Assembly (NCBI GenBank): GCA_937907305.1
Contig: CALERQ010000007.1
Coordinates: 1-12,027, forward strand
Direction of reading: 5' to 3'
Length of the DNA stretch: 12,027 nucleotides
Source of the DNA: an uncultured Clostridia bacterium
Lineage (GTDB): Bacteria; Bacillota; Clostridia; Oscillospirales; Ruminococcaceae
Part shown: positions 1 through 6,210 of the stretch, piece by piece
Position numbering within the stretch: the first letter of the stretch is position 1
How the letters are laid out: the number at the start of each line of letters is the position of its first letter
Position numbers and translations under genes: made by a program
Notes under the pieces: model-generated
Seen by the model: the letters and a program-made list of their open reading frames with translations, nothing else
Database searches by the model: none
Told to the model about the DNA's origin: nothing

Positions 1-15
1 GAAGGAGGACTTTTC

Positions 16-123
16 ATGTTTGACGCAGTCTCCGGGCTGATGATCGGCTCCTATTTCGTAGTTTATGTAATTTGTGTTGGTATTCTCATCTGGTATGCCA
101 ACCATCATTTGGAGGATAAGTAA
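16..123 (+). CDS. Small one-helix membrane protein, probable symporter accessory peptide
   Basis: This is a 35-residue ORF starting MFDAVSGLMIGSY and ending ANHHLEDK. AAGGAGGA at 2-9 lies six nt before the ATG. One hydrophobic stretch (about residues 8-27) is followed by a polar, charged tail, which fits a single-pass membrane peptide. Its stop codon (121-123) overlaps the Shine-Dalgarno of the next gene, a sodium:solute symporter that starts 12 nt later, so the two are almost certainly co-translated. Tiny single-helix proteins encoded directly before SSS-family transporters are known and annotated as symporter small accessory proteins. Assignment to that group rests on size, topology and position, because the peptide is too short for a confident homology call. 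It may stabilise or modulate the transporter in the membrane, which is inference. The promoter lies outside the window. Confidence 0.72.
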   Translation: MFDAVSGLMIGSYFVVYVICVGILIWYANHHLEDK

Positions 124-135
124 AGGAGGCTTCCC

Positions 136-1605
136 ATGAATATCAATCTGGGTTGGTTTATTGCGGCATTCGCTGCCTATTTCATTATCAACATCGTTGT
201 TTCCCTGCGCGTTAGTAAGGGCACTTCCGGCATCAGTGGCTTCGCGCTGGGGCAGGTCGGTCCCGTAGTACTTGCTTTCTCATTCTTCGCAACCCGTCTC
301 AGCGCCAGTGTGTACCTGGGCGAGCCGGGTATCATGTGGACCTCCGGCTGGCCTTACAGCTGGATCGGCATTCTCAATGCGGCCTTCTGGACCGCTACCA
401 TCATCATCGTGGCCCGCCGCATGCGCACCTATTCCGGCGCCCTGGGCGCTCTCACCGTCCCGGATTTCCTGGGCCAGCGGTACGATAGCAACTTCCTGCG
501 CATCTGGACCTGCATCGGCTGCACCATCTTCTACATCCTGCTCATCGTTTCCCAGTACAAGGGCGCCATTGCCCTGTTCTCCACCCTCTTCGGCATGGAT
601 AAAACCGTTATCATTGTGGCGTTCTCGCTGTTCGCCATCATCCTGGTCAATATCGGCGGCTTCAAATCCGTTGCCTGGACCGACTTTTTGCAGGGCATCC
701 TCATGGTCATCATCGCGGTGGTCATCTTCATCGCGGCGTTCAAGGCCGTCGGCTGGAGCTTTGCCGATGTAAACACCCAGCTTTCCGCCATCGATCCCAA
801 CCTGGTCCAGCCCTTCAATGAGAGCGGTCTTTACAGCCTTTCCGGCGTCATTGCCATGCCGTTCTATCTGTTTGTTTCGCTGGTGGCCAATCCCTACTGC
901 ACCATCCGCCTGATGGCCATGACCGATGTGGGCCGCAAGAGCTTCAAAAAGTTCGGTCTCACCCTCATCTCCGTCGGCATGATCTGCATGCTGATGTATA
1001 TGTCCGGTCTGTTTGGGCGGGTACTGTACCCCAACCTGGCCGATGCCGACAGCGTCATCCCCACCATCGCCCAGAACCTGCTGCCCGAATGGGGCCTGGC
1101 CATTGTGGCCGTTGGCCTGTTCGCCTCCATGATGGCCTGTGTGGACTCCATGATCCACTGCATCAGCGCCATGCTCTCGGTCGATATCTATAAGCGCACC
1201 CTGAAGAAGGATGCCACCGATCAGCAGGTCGCCAAGGCCGCCCGCTACATCACCTTCGCGGTGGTCGCCATCGTGCTGGTCATCACCCTGTTCTATACCC
1301 CCAAGCTGCTGGCCATGCTGGGCATGATCGCCGGCGCGGGCTCCGGTCTGGTCACCCTGGCTCCCATGCTGGTGGGCCTCTACTGGGAGCGCACCACCAA
1401 GGCGGGTGCCATCGCCGGCTCTCTCACCGGCGTGCTTTCCTTCGCGCTGTTCTACTTCGGCAGTTTCTTTGGCGGCAACCTGTGGATCATCGGCGTGGCG
1501 GCTGCCGTACTGGCTGTGGCTGTCACCGTGGCGGTCAGTCTCTTTACTAAGCCGGTGGACCCCGCTGTATTAAACCGTATGAAGGGCCTGAAGGCCGAAG
1601 GCTAA
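136..1605 (+). CDS. Sodium:solute symporter (SSS) family transporter
   Basis: This 489-residue integral membrane protein has about 13 hydrophobic segments, the usual SSS/LeuT-fold size. AAAGGAGG at 122-129 sits six nt before the ATG. The first core helix carries T53-R-L-S-A-S and L61-GEPG, close to the family TxLSAxTFLGEPG pattern. The motif ending DIYK after the eighth core helix is also typical. Family members import a small solute (sugar, amino acid, organic acid or vitamin) with Na+. The substrate cannot be read from the sequence. One oddity is that the Ser/Thr pair supplying the Na2 sodium ligands in PutP and vSGLT aligns here with Ala334-Cys335 (context ACVDS), so the coupling ion may differ. 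The gene follows the small accessory peptide and is followed by a GC-rich palindrome and a bidirectional terminator. The family call is secure; substrate and coupling are open. Confidence 0.95.
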   Translation: MNINLGWFIAAFAAYFIINIVVSLRVSKGTSGISGFALGQVGPVVLAFSFFATRLSASVYLGEPGIMWTSGWPYSWIGILNAAFWTATIIIVARRMRTYSGALGALTVPDFLGQRYDSNFLRIWTCIGCTIFYILLIVSQYKGAIALFSTLFGMDKTVIIVAFSLFAIILVNIGGFKSVAWTDFLQGILMVIIAVVIFIAAFKAVGWSFADVNTQLSAIDPNLVQPFNESGLYSLSGVIAMPFYLFVSLVANPYCTIRLMAMTDVGRKSFKKFGLTLISVGMICMLMYMSGLFGRVLYPNLADADSVIPTIAQNLLPEWGLAIVAVGLFASMMACVDSMIHCISAMLSVDIYKRTLKKDATDQQVAKAARYITFAVVAIVLVITLFYTPKLLAMLGMIAGAGSGLVTLAPMLVGLYWERTTKAGAIAGSLTGVLSFALFYFGSFFGGNLWIIGVAAAVLAVAVTVAVSLFTKPVDPAVLNRMKGLKAEG

Positions 1606-1613
1606 CCTCCCTC

Positions 1614-1638
1614 GCGGCGGCCTGCGGCCGGGCCGCCC
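1614..1638. repeat. GC-rich palindrome containing the GGCCTGCGGCC module
   Basis: Just after the symporter stop, GGCGGCC (1616-1622) can pair with GGCCGCC (1631-1637). Alternatively, CGGCC and GGCCG can pair tightly around TGC (1618-1630). The 11-mer GGCCTGCGGCC at 1619-1629 recurs exactly at 6103-6113 and 8079-8089 inside the two cloverleaf elements, so this looks like a minimal or decayed relative. There is no T-run, so it is not a convincing terminator by itself. Confidence 0.45.
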
Positions 1639-1726
1639 CTGCTATGACATTCCCATTCCCTATTTCAATTTGACTCCTCAAGAAGAATGTCCCTGCCTCG
1701 GCGGGGATACTTTCCTGCTCCATGCA

Positions 1727-1756
1727 AAAAGCTCCCCCACGGGGGGGGGAGCTTTT
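1727..1756. terminator. Bidirectional intrinsic terminator between convergent genes
   Basis: A perfect 12-bp stem pairs AAAAGCTCCCCC (1727-1738) with GGGGGAGCTTTT (1745-1756) around a six-nt loop. The A-run on one side and the T-run on the other let it work in both directions. It lies between the 3' ends of the plus-strand symporter gene and the minus-strand yfbR-like gene, where a shared terminator is expected. Confidence 0.82.
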
Positions 1757-1777
1757 CTCTATTTTATCAATATTAAA

Positions 1778-2344
1778 TTATAGATCATCCAGCGTCATGC
1801 CAAAGGGCGGCAGGAACTGCATCATAAACTGCTCCGCCTCCGGCAGCTCCATCTCATGGATCGCCTGCAGCAGGGTATCATACGCCCGGTCAAATTCATG
1901 GTTGCCCGCCCGGCGCTCCTCGGTGCACTTGATCAGGGCCGAGAGCTTATCCGCCGCCTTGATATAGGGCTTGTACTCCTCGGTTGGGGTAAACCATGGG
2001 GCCATTTCCTCCGCCATGGGCACCGGCAGGCGGGAAAGCAGCGCCGTCTGCGCTTCCTTTTCCACCGCCTTGTACGCCGTTTTAATGCTCTCGTTCTTAT
2101 ATTTCACCGGTGTGGGCAGGTCGCCGGTCAGTATCTCGGTGCAGTCGTGATACAGGGCATACAGCACCGCCTTTTCCGGCTCCAGTGTGCCGCCCCGCTG
2201 GCGGTTCAGCAGCGCCAGCGCATGGGCAATATACGCCGTTTCCAGCGTGTGCTCACACAGGTTCTCCGGCCGGGAGGACCGCATCAGGCACCAGCGATCG
2301 ATATATTTCATTCGCCCCAGCAGGGCATAGAAGGTATTCAGCAT
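1778..2344 (-). CDS. yfbR: YfbR-type HD-domain 5'-deoxynucleotidase
   Basis: This 188-residue protein resembles Escherichia coli YfbR along its whole length. Shared features include an RMKYIDRWCLMRS-like N-terminus, the ENLCEH metal-site region (H32), the central YHDCTEILTGDLPTPVKY block (H66-D67, E70, D75) and a later AADKL aspartate (D132). These are the HD-domain metal ligands and catalytic residues of the family, and the conserved Arg-Trp pair (R17-W18) is present. YfbR dephosphorylates deoxyribonucleoside 5'-monophosphates, including dCMP, dUMP and dTMP, as a cytoplasmic step in dNTP pool balance and thymidylate salvage. On the minus strand GAGGAG (complement of 2353-2358) lies eight nt before the ATG. 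The gene is monocistronic, convergent with the symporter and divergent from the TAXI transporter. Function is inferred from family identity; no key residue appears to be missing. Confidence 0.92.
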   Translation of the reverse strand: MLNTFYALLGRMKYIDRWCLMRSSRPENLCEHTLETAYIAHALALLNRQRGGTLEPEKAVLYALYHDCTEILTGDLPTPVKYKNESIKTAYKAVEKEAQTALLSRLPVPMAEEMAPWFTPTEEYKPYIKAADKLSALIKCTEERRAGNHEFDRAYDTLLQAIHEMELPEAEQFMMQFLPPFGMTLDDL

Positions 2345-2445
2345 GGCTTTCTCTCCTCGGTTTTATTGGCGGCAGGCCCTGCAGGGGGCTGCTCCTGCTT
2401 TTATTCTACCACGGCGCGGGGGCCGGTGGCAAGCACCCCCGCGTT

Positions 2446-2494
2446 TTGCAGGAGTCCCTGCAAGAATCCCTGCAAAAGCAGTAAAAATGCAGGA
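2446..2494. repeat. Cluster of CCTGCA palindromic repeats
   Basis: A perfect dyad TTGCAGG-AGTC-CCTGCAA lies at 2446-2463. TCCCTGCA is repeated directly at 2455-2462 and 2467-2474, and an inverted TGCAGGA follows at 2488-2494. The cluster lies in the yfbR 5' region, about 100 bp from its start. It could be a regulator site or an RNA structure in the yfbR leader. No known motif is recognised. Confidence 0.4.
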
Positions 2495-2530
2495 AAAATT
2501 AAATCCGATTCATATTTGTTCAATTTTCAT

Positions 2531-2557
2531 CTCATAAAAAGGCCATTTTCTTGTCAA
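2531..2557 (-). promoter_or_regulatory. Candidate promoter for the yfbR-like gene
   Basis: Reading the minus strand, a perfect TTGACA (complement of 2552-2557) is followed after 15 nt by TATGAG (complement of 2531-2536). The -35 box is consensus, but the spacer is short and the -10 is only four of six, so this is tentative. A CATTTT-N6-AAAATG dyad (2544-2561) covers the -35 box. Confidence 0.35.
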
Positions 2558-2581
2558 AATGAATGAAAATCAAAAAATCCT

Positions 2582-2609
2582 GCAAAATGGGGTTGCAATT
2601 CCATTTTGC
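2582..2609. promoter_or_regulatory. Candidate operator: 9-bp inverted repeat over the -35 box
   Basis: GCAAAATGG (2582-2590) and CCATTTTGC (2601-2609) form a perfect inverted repeat with a 10-nt spacer. The spacer contains the -35 box. A related, weaker pair, CCATTTTC (2543-2550) and CAAAATGA (2555-2562), lies upstream. Binding of a dimeric repressor here would block RNA polymerase. The regulator is unknown and not encoded in this window. Confidence 0.52.
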
Positions 2610-2620
2610 GGTGCTATAAT
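2593..2620 (+). promoter_or_regulatory. Promoter of the TAXI-TRAP transporter operon
   Basis: TTGCAA (2593-2598) is followed, after 16 nt, by a consensus TATAAT (2615-2620). The TG at 2612-2613 makes it an extended -10. Transcription would start near 2627, about 50 nt before the solute-binding protein ATG. The -35 box sits inside an inverted repeat (2582-2609), suggesting regulation. Confidence 0.75.
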
Positions 2621-2678
2621 AATGACCATAGTCCACCGTGACCCAGATTAAAATGAATTTTGATAAGGAGATCCCACC

Positions 2679-3689
2679 ATGAAAAAGTTATTCGCCCTCT
2701 TGATGGCCGCCATGATGCTGCTGTGCTGTGCAGCCTGCGGCGGCAATGATACCCCCAATACCCCCTCCGATACCCCTGCCTCCATCACCATCGGCACCGG
2801 CAGCACCTCCGGCACCTACTATGCCTATACCAACGCCGTCGGCATGATCCTGAAGGACGCCACCGGCTACACCTACAATGTCATCTCCACCGGCGGCTCC
2901 GTTGCCAATATCAATGGCATCGAAGACGGCGACTACAATATGGCCATCGTACAGAACGATACCATGATCAAGGCCTACAATAAGCTGGATGACTTCAATT
3001 TCCCCGTTGCCATCACCTCCTTCTCCGTTTTGGGCGAGGTTTATTCCGAGGTCATGCAGGTCGTTGTCCGCGGCGACCTGAAGGACACCGTCAAGACCCT
3101 GGCCGATGTCAAGGGCCTGCGCGTTTCCATCGGTGATGCCGGTTCCGGCACCGAGGCCAACGCCAAAGCGCTGCTGGCCGCTTACGGCATTTCCACCGAT
3201 GATATCACCGTACAGAACCTTTCCGTCAACAACAGCGCCGATGCCATGAAGGATGGCAAGCTGGATGTCTTCTTCTTCACCTCCGGCGCCCCCACCACCG
3301 CCATCACCGAGCTGCAGACCGCCATGGATATCTATCTGCTGGGCCTGGATGATGCCATAATGGATGAGTTCATCGCCAATAACAAGGTAGGCGACTATGC
3401 CGTTTACGCCAAGATGGCTGTCACCCACGACCAGTATGAGTGCATCCCCGCCGAGGCCCCCATCACCACCATCGGCGTTACCGCCACCTACATCGTTTCC
3501 AATTCTCTCTCCGAGGATCAGGTCTACAATATGACCAAGGCCCTGTGGGAGAGCAAGGATGAGATCGCCAAGGCCCATGCTGTCGGTACTGGCATGGATA
3601 TCAACAATGCCTTTGTCACCGTCGGCAATGTTCCGCTGCACCCCGGCGCTGCCAAGTATTACACCGAGATGGGCCTGAATGTTGGCTGA
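2679..3689 (+). CDS. TAXI family TRAP transporter solute-binding lipoprotein
   Basis: This 336-residue extracytoplasmic binding protein opens with MKKLFALLMAAMMLLCCAAC, a lipoprotein signal peptide with Cys20 as the predicted lipid anchor. A short Thr/Pro/Asp linker (about 23-34) follows. The mature domain begins ITIGTGSTSGTYYAY (36-50), the hallmark of the TAXI group, then has STGGSVANI near residue 70 and a VQND segment near residue 92. TAXI proteins capture a solute, dicarboxylate or glutamate-like in the few studied cases, and hand it to a fused TRAP permease, which is encoded next here. AAGGAG at 2665-2670 precedes the ATG by eight nt. A hairpin just after the gene probably raises its transcript level over that of the permease, as binding proteins are needed in excess. 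The family is clear; the ligand is unknown. Confidence 0.94.
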   Translation: MKKLFALLMAAMMLLCCAACGGNDTPNTPSDTPASITIGTGSTSGTYYAYTNAVGMILKDATGYTYNVISTGGSVANINGIEDGDYNMAIVQNDTMIKAYNKLDDFNFPVAITSFSVLGEVYSEVMQVVVRGDLKDTVKTLADVKGLRVSIGDAGSGTEANAKALLAAYGISTDDITVQNLSVNNSADAMKDGKLDVFFFTSGAPTTAITELQTAMDIYLLGLDDAIMDEFIANNKVGDYAVYAKMAVTHDQYECIPAEAPITTIGVTATYIVSNSLSEDQVYNMTKALWESKDEIAKAHAVGTGMDINNAFVTVGNVPLHPGAAKYYTEMGLNVG

Positions 3690-3719
3690 TCCGTAAACCA
3701 TTAAGTTCCCCATACGCCT

Positions 3720-3753
3720 GCGGCGGGAGGAGTTCCATCAAGCCTCCCGCCGC
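3720..3753 (+). terminator. Intercistronic hairpin, probable partial terminator or mRNA stabiliser
   Basis: A perfect 11-bp stem pairs GCGGCGGGAGG (3720-3730) with CCTCCCGCCGC (3743-3753) around a 12-nt loop. It is followed by GGCTTTCCTCATTTATTT, which is T-rich but not a clean T-run. Its place between the binding-protein and permease genes suits leaky termination or 3'-end protection of the upstream transcript. Confidence 0.55.
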
Positions 3754-3772
3754 GGCTTTCCTCATTTATTTG

Positions 3773-3838
3773 CCGGGTGACAAAAGCGAACCGGCCTCTA
3801 TTCCTTGCTTTCCCCGCTGTTCCCCTTTTGTGATCCGG
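3773..3838. repeat. Imperfect 14-bp inverted repeat before the TRAP permease
   Basis: CCGGGTGACAAAAG (3773-3786) and CTTTTGTGATCCGG (3825-3838) pair at 12 of 14 positions, with a 38-nt pyrimidine-rich interval. The right arm ends about 15 nt before the permease Shine-Dalgarno (near 3854-3861). It could be an RNA structure affecting translation or a remnant small element. No function is established. Confidence 0.38.
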
Positions 3839-3868
3839 TAAAAATCATGTCAGAAAGGAAGCTGCCCC

Positions 3869-5965
3869 ATGAGCCATTCCCTGCACCACCACTCCGATGC
3901 CGCCGATACCGCCAAGCTCCTGCAGGAGCTGGACCGCGACAGCAAAAGCCGCAGCCTGACCGGCGGCTATAAGACCGCCATGACGGTGCTGTTTGTCCTC
4001 TATTCCGTCACCATGATCGTTATGGCGCTGGTCGTTTCCGGCGCGACGCAATATACCCGTCTGCCCGTTTTTGTGGGCATGACCCTCTTTGTCGGCTATC
4101 TTAAATCCCCCGCCAGCAAAAAGGACGCCCTGCGGGATAACTACTTCCCCTGGTACGATATCATCCTGGCCTTCGCCTCGCTGGGCGTGTTCTTCTACTA
4201 CGCCATCGCCCAGCAAAAGATCATCCAGATGGCCAACCGCATCGGCACCACCCAGATCGTTCTGGGCATCATCGGCATCCTGCTGCTGGTGGAGCTGTGC
4301 CGCCGTTCTACCGGCATCCCGCTTATCGTGGTCGTGGGGCTGTTCACCATCTACGGCGCCTGGTGGCTCACCAATAATAATCCCAAAACCGCCTTGCGCA
4401 ATCTCATCTACAACCTGTTCTACAATCTCAATTGCGGCATCTTCTCCTCCCCCATCACCGTCTGCGCGTCCTTCATCGTGCTGTTCATCATCCTCGGCTC
4501 CTTCCTGGAGAAAACCGGCATCGGCACCTTCTTTGTCGATTTGGCCAATTCCGTCGCGGGCGCCAGCGTAGGCGGTCCCGCCAAGGTCGCCGTTATCTCC
4601 AGCGCACTTATGGGCATGTATTCCGGCTCCTCCGTTGCCAATACCGTCGGCAGCGGCAGCATCACCATCCCCACCATGAAAAAAGTAGGCTATAAGCCCG
4701 AATTCGCCGCGGCGGTCGAGGCCGCCGCCTCCACCGGCGGCCAGATCATGCCGCCCATCATGGGCGCTGCCGCTTTCCTCATGGCGGAGATCACCGGCGT
4801 GCCCTACGCCACCATCGTGGTGGCCGCCATCCTGCCCGCCGTGCTGTACTTCACCGGTATTTACCTCATGGTCCACTTCGAGGCCAAGCGCCTCGGGCTC
4901 AAGGGCCTGCCCAAGGATTCCATGCCGAAGTTCTTCCGGCTCCTGGCCAAGAGCGGCTATCTGCTGCTGCCGGTCATCATCCTGGTCATCTGCATGAACT
5001 ACTACACCGCCGGCATGTCCGCCTGCTTTGCCATTCTGTTCTCGCTCATCATCAGTCTCATCGGCAAGGATAAGCACGACCTCGTACGCACCATCGGCCT
5101 GCCGCTCATCCCGCTGGCCACTCTGGTCGTCCTGTGGCAGGTCCTCAAGATCGATACCGGCACTTCCGTCTTTGTGGCTATGGTCGTTGCCGTACTGTGC
5201 AGCTTCCTTTCCAAATCGGCTGTTCTCACCCCCAAGCTGGTCGCGGAGGGCCTGCAGGGCGGCGCCGGCAGCTCCATCGGCGTGGCGGTTGCCTGCGCCA
5301 TGGCCGGCATCATCTCCGGTGTTGTTTCCATGACTGCTCTGGGCACCACCCTGGTCGCCGTCATCGTTCCCCTGGCCCAGAAGAGCATCTTCCTCGCCTT
5401 GTTCTGCACCATGGCGGCCTGCATTGTACTGGGCATGGGTGTTCCCACCACCGCCAATTATGTCATCATGGCCACCATCACCGCCCCCATCCTCATCAAA
5501 ATGGGCATCCCGCTGCTGGCGGCGCATATGTTCGTGTTCTACTTCGGCATCGTGGCGGATATCACCCCGCCCGTGGCGCTGGCCGCCTATGCCGGCAGTG
5601 CCATCGCCCACTCCAATCCGCTCAAGACCGGCGTCACCGCCACCAAGCTCGCCATCGGCGCGTTCATCATTCCTTACATCTTCGCGCTCAATCCCAGCCT
5701 GCTGTTCATTGATGTGACCTCCATCTGGACGCTCATCAGCATCATGGTCACCTCCGTCATCGGCATGGCAGGTATCGCCATGGGCATGACCGGCCATGTT
5801 TACACCCACATTCCGTGGTATATGCGCATCATGCTGCTGGCCGGCGGCATCCTCCTCATCGATCCCGGCCCCATCACCGATCTCATCGGTCTTTTGCTCA
5901 TCGGCATTCCGTTCGCGTTCCAGCTGCTGCAGAACCGCAAGCTGAAAGCCGCTGCCGCTGAATAA
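3869..5965 (+). CDS. TRAP transporter fused permease (DctQ-DctM type, TAXI group)
   Basis: This 698-residue membrane protein has many hydrophobic helices. A DctQ-like small-subunit region (about residues 35-200) leads into a DctM-like large subunit. The TAXI-type signature YSGSSVANTVGSGSITIPTM begins near residue 251, with TGGQIMPPIMGAAAFLMAE soon after. A second re-entrant motif, GMGVPTTANY, lies at 522-531. Fused Q-M permeases of this length are usual for TAXI systems, so the absence of a separate small-subunit gene is expected. The protein would drive uptake of the ligand bound by the upstream lipoprotein, using the Na+ or H+ gradient. A GAAAGGAAG ribosome site (3853-3861) precedes the ATG. 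The cytosolic N-terminus is rich in histidine (residues 3-8), of unknown significance. An intrinsic terminator follows 12 nt after the stop. Confidence 0.95.
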   Translation: MSHSLHHHSDAADTAKLLQELDRDSKSRSLTGGYKTAMTVLFVLYSVTMIVMALVVSGATQYTRLPVFVGMTLFVGYLKSPASKKDALRDNYFPWYDIILAFASLGVFFYYAIAQQKIIQMANRIGTTQIVLGIIGILLLVELCRRSTGIPLIVVVGLFTIYGAWWLTNNNPKTALRNLIYNLFYNLNCGIFSSPITVCASFIVLFIILGSFLEKTGIGTFFVDLANSVAGASVGGPAKVAVISSALMGMYSGSSVANTVGSGSITIPTMKKVGYKPEFAAAVEAAASTGGQIMPPIMGAAAFLMAEITGVPYATIVVAAILPAVLYFTGIYLMVHFEAKRLGLKGLPKDSMPKFFRLLAKSGYLLLPVIILVICMNYYTAGMSACFAILFSLIISLIGKDKHDLVRTIGLPLIPLATLVVLWQVLKIDTGTSVFVAMVVAVLCSFLSKSAVLTPKLVAEGLQGGAGSSIGVAVACAMAGIISGVVSMTALGTTLVAVIVPLAQKSIFLALFCTMAACIVLGMGVPTTANYVIMATITAPILIKMGIPLLAAHMFVFYFGIVADITPPVALAAYAGSAIAHSNPLKTGVTATKLAIGAFIIPYIFALNPSLLFIDVTSIWTLISIMVTSVIGMAGIAMGMTGHVYTHIPWYMRIMLLAGGILLIDPGPITDLIGLLLIGIPFAFQLLQNRKLKAAAAE

Positions 5966-5977
5966 TATTTGCATCAG

Positions 5978-6008
5978 AAGGGCAGTCCCTGCGGGGGCTG
6001 CCCCTTTT
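5978..6008 (+). terminator. Intrinsic terminator of the TAXI-TRAP operon
   Basis: AAGGGCAG (5978-5985) pairs with CTGCCC plus TT (5998-6006, one bulged C). An internal CCC/GGG can close the loop further. TTTTCT follows at 6005-6010. It lies 13 nt after the permease stop. Confidence 0.72.
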
Positions 6009-6032
6009 CTCATCTCTGCCGCGTCCCGGCAT

Positions 6033-6115
6033 GGGGCCGCAGGCCAAGCCGCCCTCCGGGCGGCTTATGCGGGCTTCGCCCGCATCGGCGGCTCCGCCGC
6101 CGGGCCTGCGGCCCC
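6033..6115. repeat. Cloverleaf inverted-repeat element 1 (83 nt, four-way junction)
   Basis: A perfect 13-bp outer stem pairs GGGGCCGCAGGCC (6033-6045) with GGCCTGCGGCCCC (6103-6115). It encloses three perfect hairpins back to back. Arm 1 is 9 bp (6046-6054 with 6058-6066, loop TCC). Arm 2 is 8 bp (6067-6074 with 6078-6085, loop TTC). Arm 3 is 7 bp (6086-6092 with 6096-6102, loop TCC). No base is left unpaired at the junction. The element lies between the TRAP terminator and the CYTH promoter. Its origin and role are unknown; a second element with the same plan is at 8015-8106. Confidence 0.85.
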
Positions 6116-6120
6116 CGCCT

Positions 6121-6186
6121 TCCCCCTGCGCAAACTCCCCCTGCGCCACCCCTCCCCTTGCGCAAACCCTCCCCCTGTGCTATCAT
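6121..6186 (+). repeat. Four imperfect 15-17 bp tandem repeats
   Basis: The copies start at 6121, 6136, 6153 and 6170. Each begins TCCCC(C/T)TG(C/T)GC. The last copy diverges into TATCAT, which is the -10 box of the downstream promoter. The promoter of the CYTH gene therefore lies within the repeat. Confidence 0.6.
6158..6186 (+). promoter_or_regulatory. Promoter of the CYTH-domain gene
   Basis: TTGCGC (6158-6163) is followed by a 17-nt spacer and TATCAT (6181-6186). A TG one base before the -10 (6178-6179) makes it an extended -10. The -35 is weak. The start of transcription would be near 6193, only about 18 nt before the ATG. Confidence 0.5.
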
Positions 6187-6210
6187 CAGTGGCAGAAACG
6201 AGGTGTTCCC

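Noticed and set aside
2688..3713. A 341-codon minus-strand frame opposite the TAXI binding protein
   Set aside because: It is a Gly/Asp/Ile-rich shadow of the plus-strand gene, without a ribosome site or domain.
3845..6013. A 722-codon open frame on the minus strand opposite the TRAP permease
   Set aside because: It mirrors the GC-rich third positions of the permease gene. The translation is dominated by Gly, Asp, His and Gln, with no recognisable domain, while the plus strand encodes a clear transporter.
6031..6210. N-terminal extension of the CYTH protein to an ATG at 6031
   Set aside because: It would translate the cloverleaf and the C-rich tandem repeat. The CYTH ExExK motif belongs at the N-terminus, and GAGGTG precedes the ATG at 6211.
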